A stretch of DNA of 7,356 nucleotides from an uncultured Eubacteriales bacterium (lineage in GTDB: Bacteria; Bacillota; Clostridia; Lachnospirales; CAG-274): the NCBI GenBank assembly GCA_902496345.1, contig CABVAP010000116.1, forward strand, positions 1-7,356, given 5' to 3'. Position numbers and translations under genes: made by a program. Position 1 is the stretch's first letter; each line of letters begins with the position of its first letter. Below the pieces are notes generated by a model. That model was not told the DNA's origin, ran no database searches, and saw only the letters and a program-made list of their open reading frames with translations. Below are positions 5,844 through 7,356 of this stretch, piece by piece.

Positions 5844-6896
5844 TTATTTGATGAGGTCGTCTATTACCTCTTTTACAGTTGAAATTTTTGTTATTTTATA
5901 CGCATTTTCTCCACAGAAAATGAGGGCATTATCCAAATCCCCATTTGCAGCGTTAAAAAGTGCCTTAGATAAGCAATATGGTGTTGTAGCAGGGTTACAT
6001 TTATGAATACAGTTAAAACATTTTTGAACGGGGTCACGCTCAAGAGATGTTTTTTTGATATAAGGATTTAATATAGCACGACCTGGCATACCTACAGGAC
6101 TTTTTACAATTCCGATGTCATCTTTTGTTGCTTTCACATAAGCATTTTTAAAAGCTTCGTCAGCGTCACATTCTTCTGTTGCTACAAATCTAGTTGCAAC
6201 CTGAACACCGTCAGTTCCAATTTTATTTATATAATAATCAACATCTTCTGATGAGAACACACCACCAGCAAATACAACAGGTATATACATATTGTATTTT
6301 TCTTCGTATTCTTTTTTATACTCTATTATGGCTTTAATTTCATCGTCTATGTTTTCAAGTTTTTCGGCGTCTTCAGCGTGGAAACCTAAATGTCCACCAG
6401 CTTTAGGACCTTCAATTACAATTAAATCGGCTGTTCTTTGATAGCGTTTGTCCCATCTTTGCAAAATAACTTTAGCTGCTTTAAGCGAAGAAACAATAGG
6501 TGCAATCTTAATATTTGAATTAGCTACCAATTCTGGAAGCTTCATAGGAAGTCCGGCACCAGATATTATCAAATCAGCACCACTATCTATACAGCATTTA
6601 ACGTAATCGTCATAATTATTGAGTGCAACCATAATATTAACACCAATAATACCATTATTTGATTTTTCCTTAGCGATTTTAATTTCTCGGGAAAGCACTC
6701 TAATATTAGCTTCTACTGAATTTTTAAGGAAATCAGGTTCTCTAAAACCAGGTTGGGCAGCTGAAATGACACCTATACCACCACAGCTAGCAACAGCAGA
6801 TGCTAAACCAGAAAGGCTTATGCCAACACCCATTCCTCCCTGTATTATAGGAACAGGAGCGACTAAATCGCCAATAACTAAAGGTTTATATTTCAT
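5844..6896 (-). CDS. Nitronate monooxygenase / 2-nitropropane dioxygenase family FMN enzyme with C-terminal Cys cluster
   Basis: This is a TIM-barrel FMN protein of the family that includes nitronate monooxygenases and the enoyl-ACP reductase FabK. With the start chosen here it has 350 residues. Motifs: PIIQGGMGVGIS (16-27), GGIGVIS (39-45), GVNIMV (85-90), EGPKAGGHLG (162-171) with His169 at the usual active-site position, PVVFAGGV (206-213) and DGVQVATRFVATEEC (229-243) for FMN phosphate binding. The C-terminal part adds CFNCIHKCNPATTPYC (Cys293, 296, 300, 308) and Cys328, a pattern seen in clostridial members and not in FabK, which is shorter; it could hold a metal or Fe-S cluster. The substrate is unknown. 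A longer frame begins with ATG at 6914, but GGAGAG lies five bases before the ATG at 6896 and nothing precedes the other. It is monocistronic, with its own promoter and terminator. Confidence 0.9.
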   Translation of the reverse strand: MKYKPLVIGDLVAPVPIIQGGMGVGISLSGLASAVASCGGIGVISAAQPGFREPDFLKNSVEANIRVLSREIKIAKEKSNNGIIGVNIMVALNNYDDYVKCCIDSGADLIISGAGLPMKLPELVANSNIKIAPIVSSLKAAKVILQRWDKRYQRTADLIVIEGPKAGGHLGFHAEDAEKLENIDDEIKAIIEYKKEYEEKYNMYIPVVFAGGVFSSEDVDYYINKIGTDGVQVATRFVATEECDADEAFKNAYVKATKDDIGIVKSPVGMPGRAILNPYIKKTSLERDPVQKCFNCIHKCNPATTPYCLSKALFNAANGDLDNALIFCGENAYKITKISTVKEVIDDLIK

Positions 6897-6901
6897 AAAA
6901 T

Positions 6902-6907
6902 CTCTCC
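6902..6907 (-). promoter_or_regulatory. Ribosome binding site selecting the ATG at 6896
   Basis: Minus-strand GGAGAG with a 5-base spacer to the ATG at 6896-6894. The site falls inside the frame that starts at 6914, and the bases before 6914 are only A and T apart from one C. The shorter protein beginning MKYKPLVIGD is therefore preferred. Confidence 0.75.
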
Positions 6908-6947
6908 AATGCATTAGTATATATTTTATTTTTTCTCGTTCTATTAT

Positions 6948-6965
6948 TTATATAAATTTATATAA
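6948..6965. repeat. Perfect 18-base AT-only palindrome in the leader
   Basis: TTATATAAATTTATATAA equals its own reverse complement. It lies in the predicted transcript leader between the promoter and the ribosome site of the nitronate monooxygenase-like gene. In such AT-rich DNA it may be chance; a regulator site is possible. Confidence 0.4.
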
Positions 6966-6978
6966 GATAAAAAATTCC

Positions 6979-6991
6979 ATAGTCTGACTAT
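6979..6991. promoter_or_regulatory. Putative operator: 13-base palindrome over the -10 and start region
   Basis: ATAGTC and GACTAT flank a single central base, forming a perfect inverted repeat. It overlaps five of the six bases of the -10 hexamer (6987-6992) and runs to about the transcription start. A protein bound here would block RNA polymerase, so repression is the natural reading. The size and spacing fit a dimeric winged-helix or similar repressor. No regulator gene is adjacent and the family cannot be named. Confidence 0.6.
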
Positions 6992-7015
6992 AATATATTG
7001 TGAGGATAATGTCAA
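6987..7015 (-). promoter_or_regulatory. Strong sigma-A-type promoter of the nitronate monooxygenase-like gene
   Basis: Minus strand: -35 TTGACA (7010-7015, perfect), a 17-base spacer, and -10 TATAGT (6987-6992, five of six). Transcription should start near 6980, giving a leader of about 84 bases to the ATG at 6896. It is among the most consensus-like promoters in the window. Confidence 0.85.
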
Positions 7016-7125
7016 GTGGTCTTTGAGTAAATAATAATTTATTTTTTTATTTTTTATAAAAACATATACGTACAGATAGTTTTTATAATATTTTGTTAGA
7101 ATTTTAACAAAATTATCTGGAAATG

Positions 7126-7153
7126 TTGACTTTTTTTATTTTGGGACTATAAT
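7126..7153 (+). promoter_or_regulatory. Plus-strand sigma-A-type promoter with no ORF behind it
   Basis: TTGACT (7126-7131, five of six consensus bases), a 16-base spacer, then TATAAT (7148-7153, perfect). Transcription would begin near 7160 and run rightward into the hairpin repeat and out of the window. It is back to back with the minus-strand promoter at 6987-7015. It may drive a gene beyond the window edge or an untranslated RNA. Confidence 0.65.
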
Positions 7154-7255
7154 ATTACTTGTGTAGATATACGTTCAACTAATTTTTTGGAATTTACTTT
7201 GTTTTAATTAATTTATTTGGTGCAGGTAATTCTATACAATTTTACAGGTTGGGGG

Positions 7256-7349
7256 TTGTAAAGACCTTTTTAAGACCGTGGGGCTTTGCCCCACCACCCA
7301 TTTAAAACCGTGGGCTTTGCCCACACCCACCACCTTTTGAAAAAGGTGG
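7256..7349. repeat. Modular hairpin repeat, right copy with two hairpin units and a terminal palindrome
   Basis: The copy contains three dyads in order: GTGGGGC-TTT-GCCCCAC (7278-7294, 7-bp stem), GTGGGC-TTT-GCCCAC (7310-7324, 6-bp stem), and a palindrome with 9-base arms CCACCTTTT / AAAAGGTGG around a 2-base centre (7330-7349). Its outer part (7309-7347) matches the left-end repeat in reverse at 38 of 39 bases. Its inner part (GTAAAGACCTTTTTAA, 7258-7273) matches the inner edge of the left copy. The two GC-rich hairpins head similar units: each begins ACCGTGGG, has a CTTTGCCC loop and second arm, and runs on to CACCC. This looks like an internal duplication. Such dispersed palindromic repeats are common in clostridial genomes; no transposase is present. 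Confidence 0.85.
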
Positions 7350-7356
7350 ACGAAAA

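Larger units (their letters stand above)
6897..7356. other. Gene-free right end of the window
   Basis: This stretch of 460 bases holds the promoter, operator candidate and leader of the minus-strand enzyme gene (6897-7015), an AT-rich stretch, a plus-strand promoter (7126-7153), and the hairpin repeat (7256-7349). Between 7160 and 7255 only very short frames exist (for example one of 13 codons from GTG near 7219), with no convincing ribosome site. No protein gene is supported. Confidence 0.7.

Noticed and set aside
6619..6987. Plus-strand open frame of 122 codons overlapping the enzyme gene and its promoter
   Set aside because: It lies antisense to the conserved FMN-binding N-terminus, has low-complexity composition and no start signals.
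7278..7349. Closely spaced similar hairpins considered as a CRISPR array
   Set aside because: There are only two units with different stems and no regular spacers of equal length. They are parts of a dispersed palindromic repeat.
1..7356. The window as a composite transposon bounded by inverted repeats
   Set aside because: There is no transposase or recombinase, the cargo looks like ordinary chromosomal genes, and the terminal repeats have the form of dispersed palindromic repeats rather than IS ends.

Overview
The window reads as a low-GC Firmicutes (Clostridia) chromosome fragment. The base composition is strongly AT-rich. Shine-Dalgarno sites are of the AGGAGG type, TTG and GTG starts occur, and the families present (DUF1836, NusG domain II, Gx transporter, HD-GYP, Cys-rich nitronate monooxygenase-like) are typical of anaerobic gut or rumen clostridia. 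The genus cannot be fixed from the sequence. All seven supported genes lie on the minus strand, so in transcription order the window runs from high to low coordinates. No rRNA, tRNA, CRISPR array, transposase or phage gene was seen.

Layout from the right. (1) 6897-7356 has no gene. It holds a modular hairpin-forming repeat at the window end, a consensus-like plus-strand promoter with no ORF behind it, and a strong minus-strand promoter with a palindrome over its -10 box. (2) 5844-6896 is a single-gene unit for an FMN-dependent nitronate monooxygenase/FabK-like enzyme with a C-terminal cysteine cluster, closed by a good intrinsic terminator. (3) 5569-2901 is a two-gene unit: a membrane-anchored solute-binding protein with no transporter genes, then a two-TM receptor with a cytoplasmic HD-GYP cyclic-di-GMP phosphodiesterase domain. 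It has its own promoter and an intrinsic terminator. (4) 2597-82 is a four-gene operon: DUF1836 putative regulator, NusG-domain-II membrane protein, Gx transporter/HepS1-like membrane protein, and ApbE-type FAD:protein FMN transferase lipoprotein. (5) The left edge carries an inverted copy of the right-edge repeat.

How the genes work together. The last operon is a flavin-related extracytosolic redox module. ApbE covalently attaches FMN to proteins outside the membrane, and the NusG-II and Gx proteins are habitual neighbours of ApbE, Rnf and flavin-based extracellular electron transfer genes. No flavinylated substrate protein is encoded here, so the substrate must be elsewhere in the genome. 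The middle pair suggests a two-component sensor in which an anchored binding protein presents a ligand to an HD-GYP receptor and so tunes cyclic-di-GMP. That link is inferred from operon structure and protein architecture. It is the best candidate for an undescribed system here.

Both window ends fall inside copies of the same repeat. The fragment may therefore be an assembly contig broken at dispersed repeats rather than a real 7.3-kb element with inverted ends.
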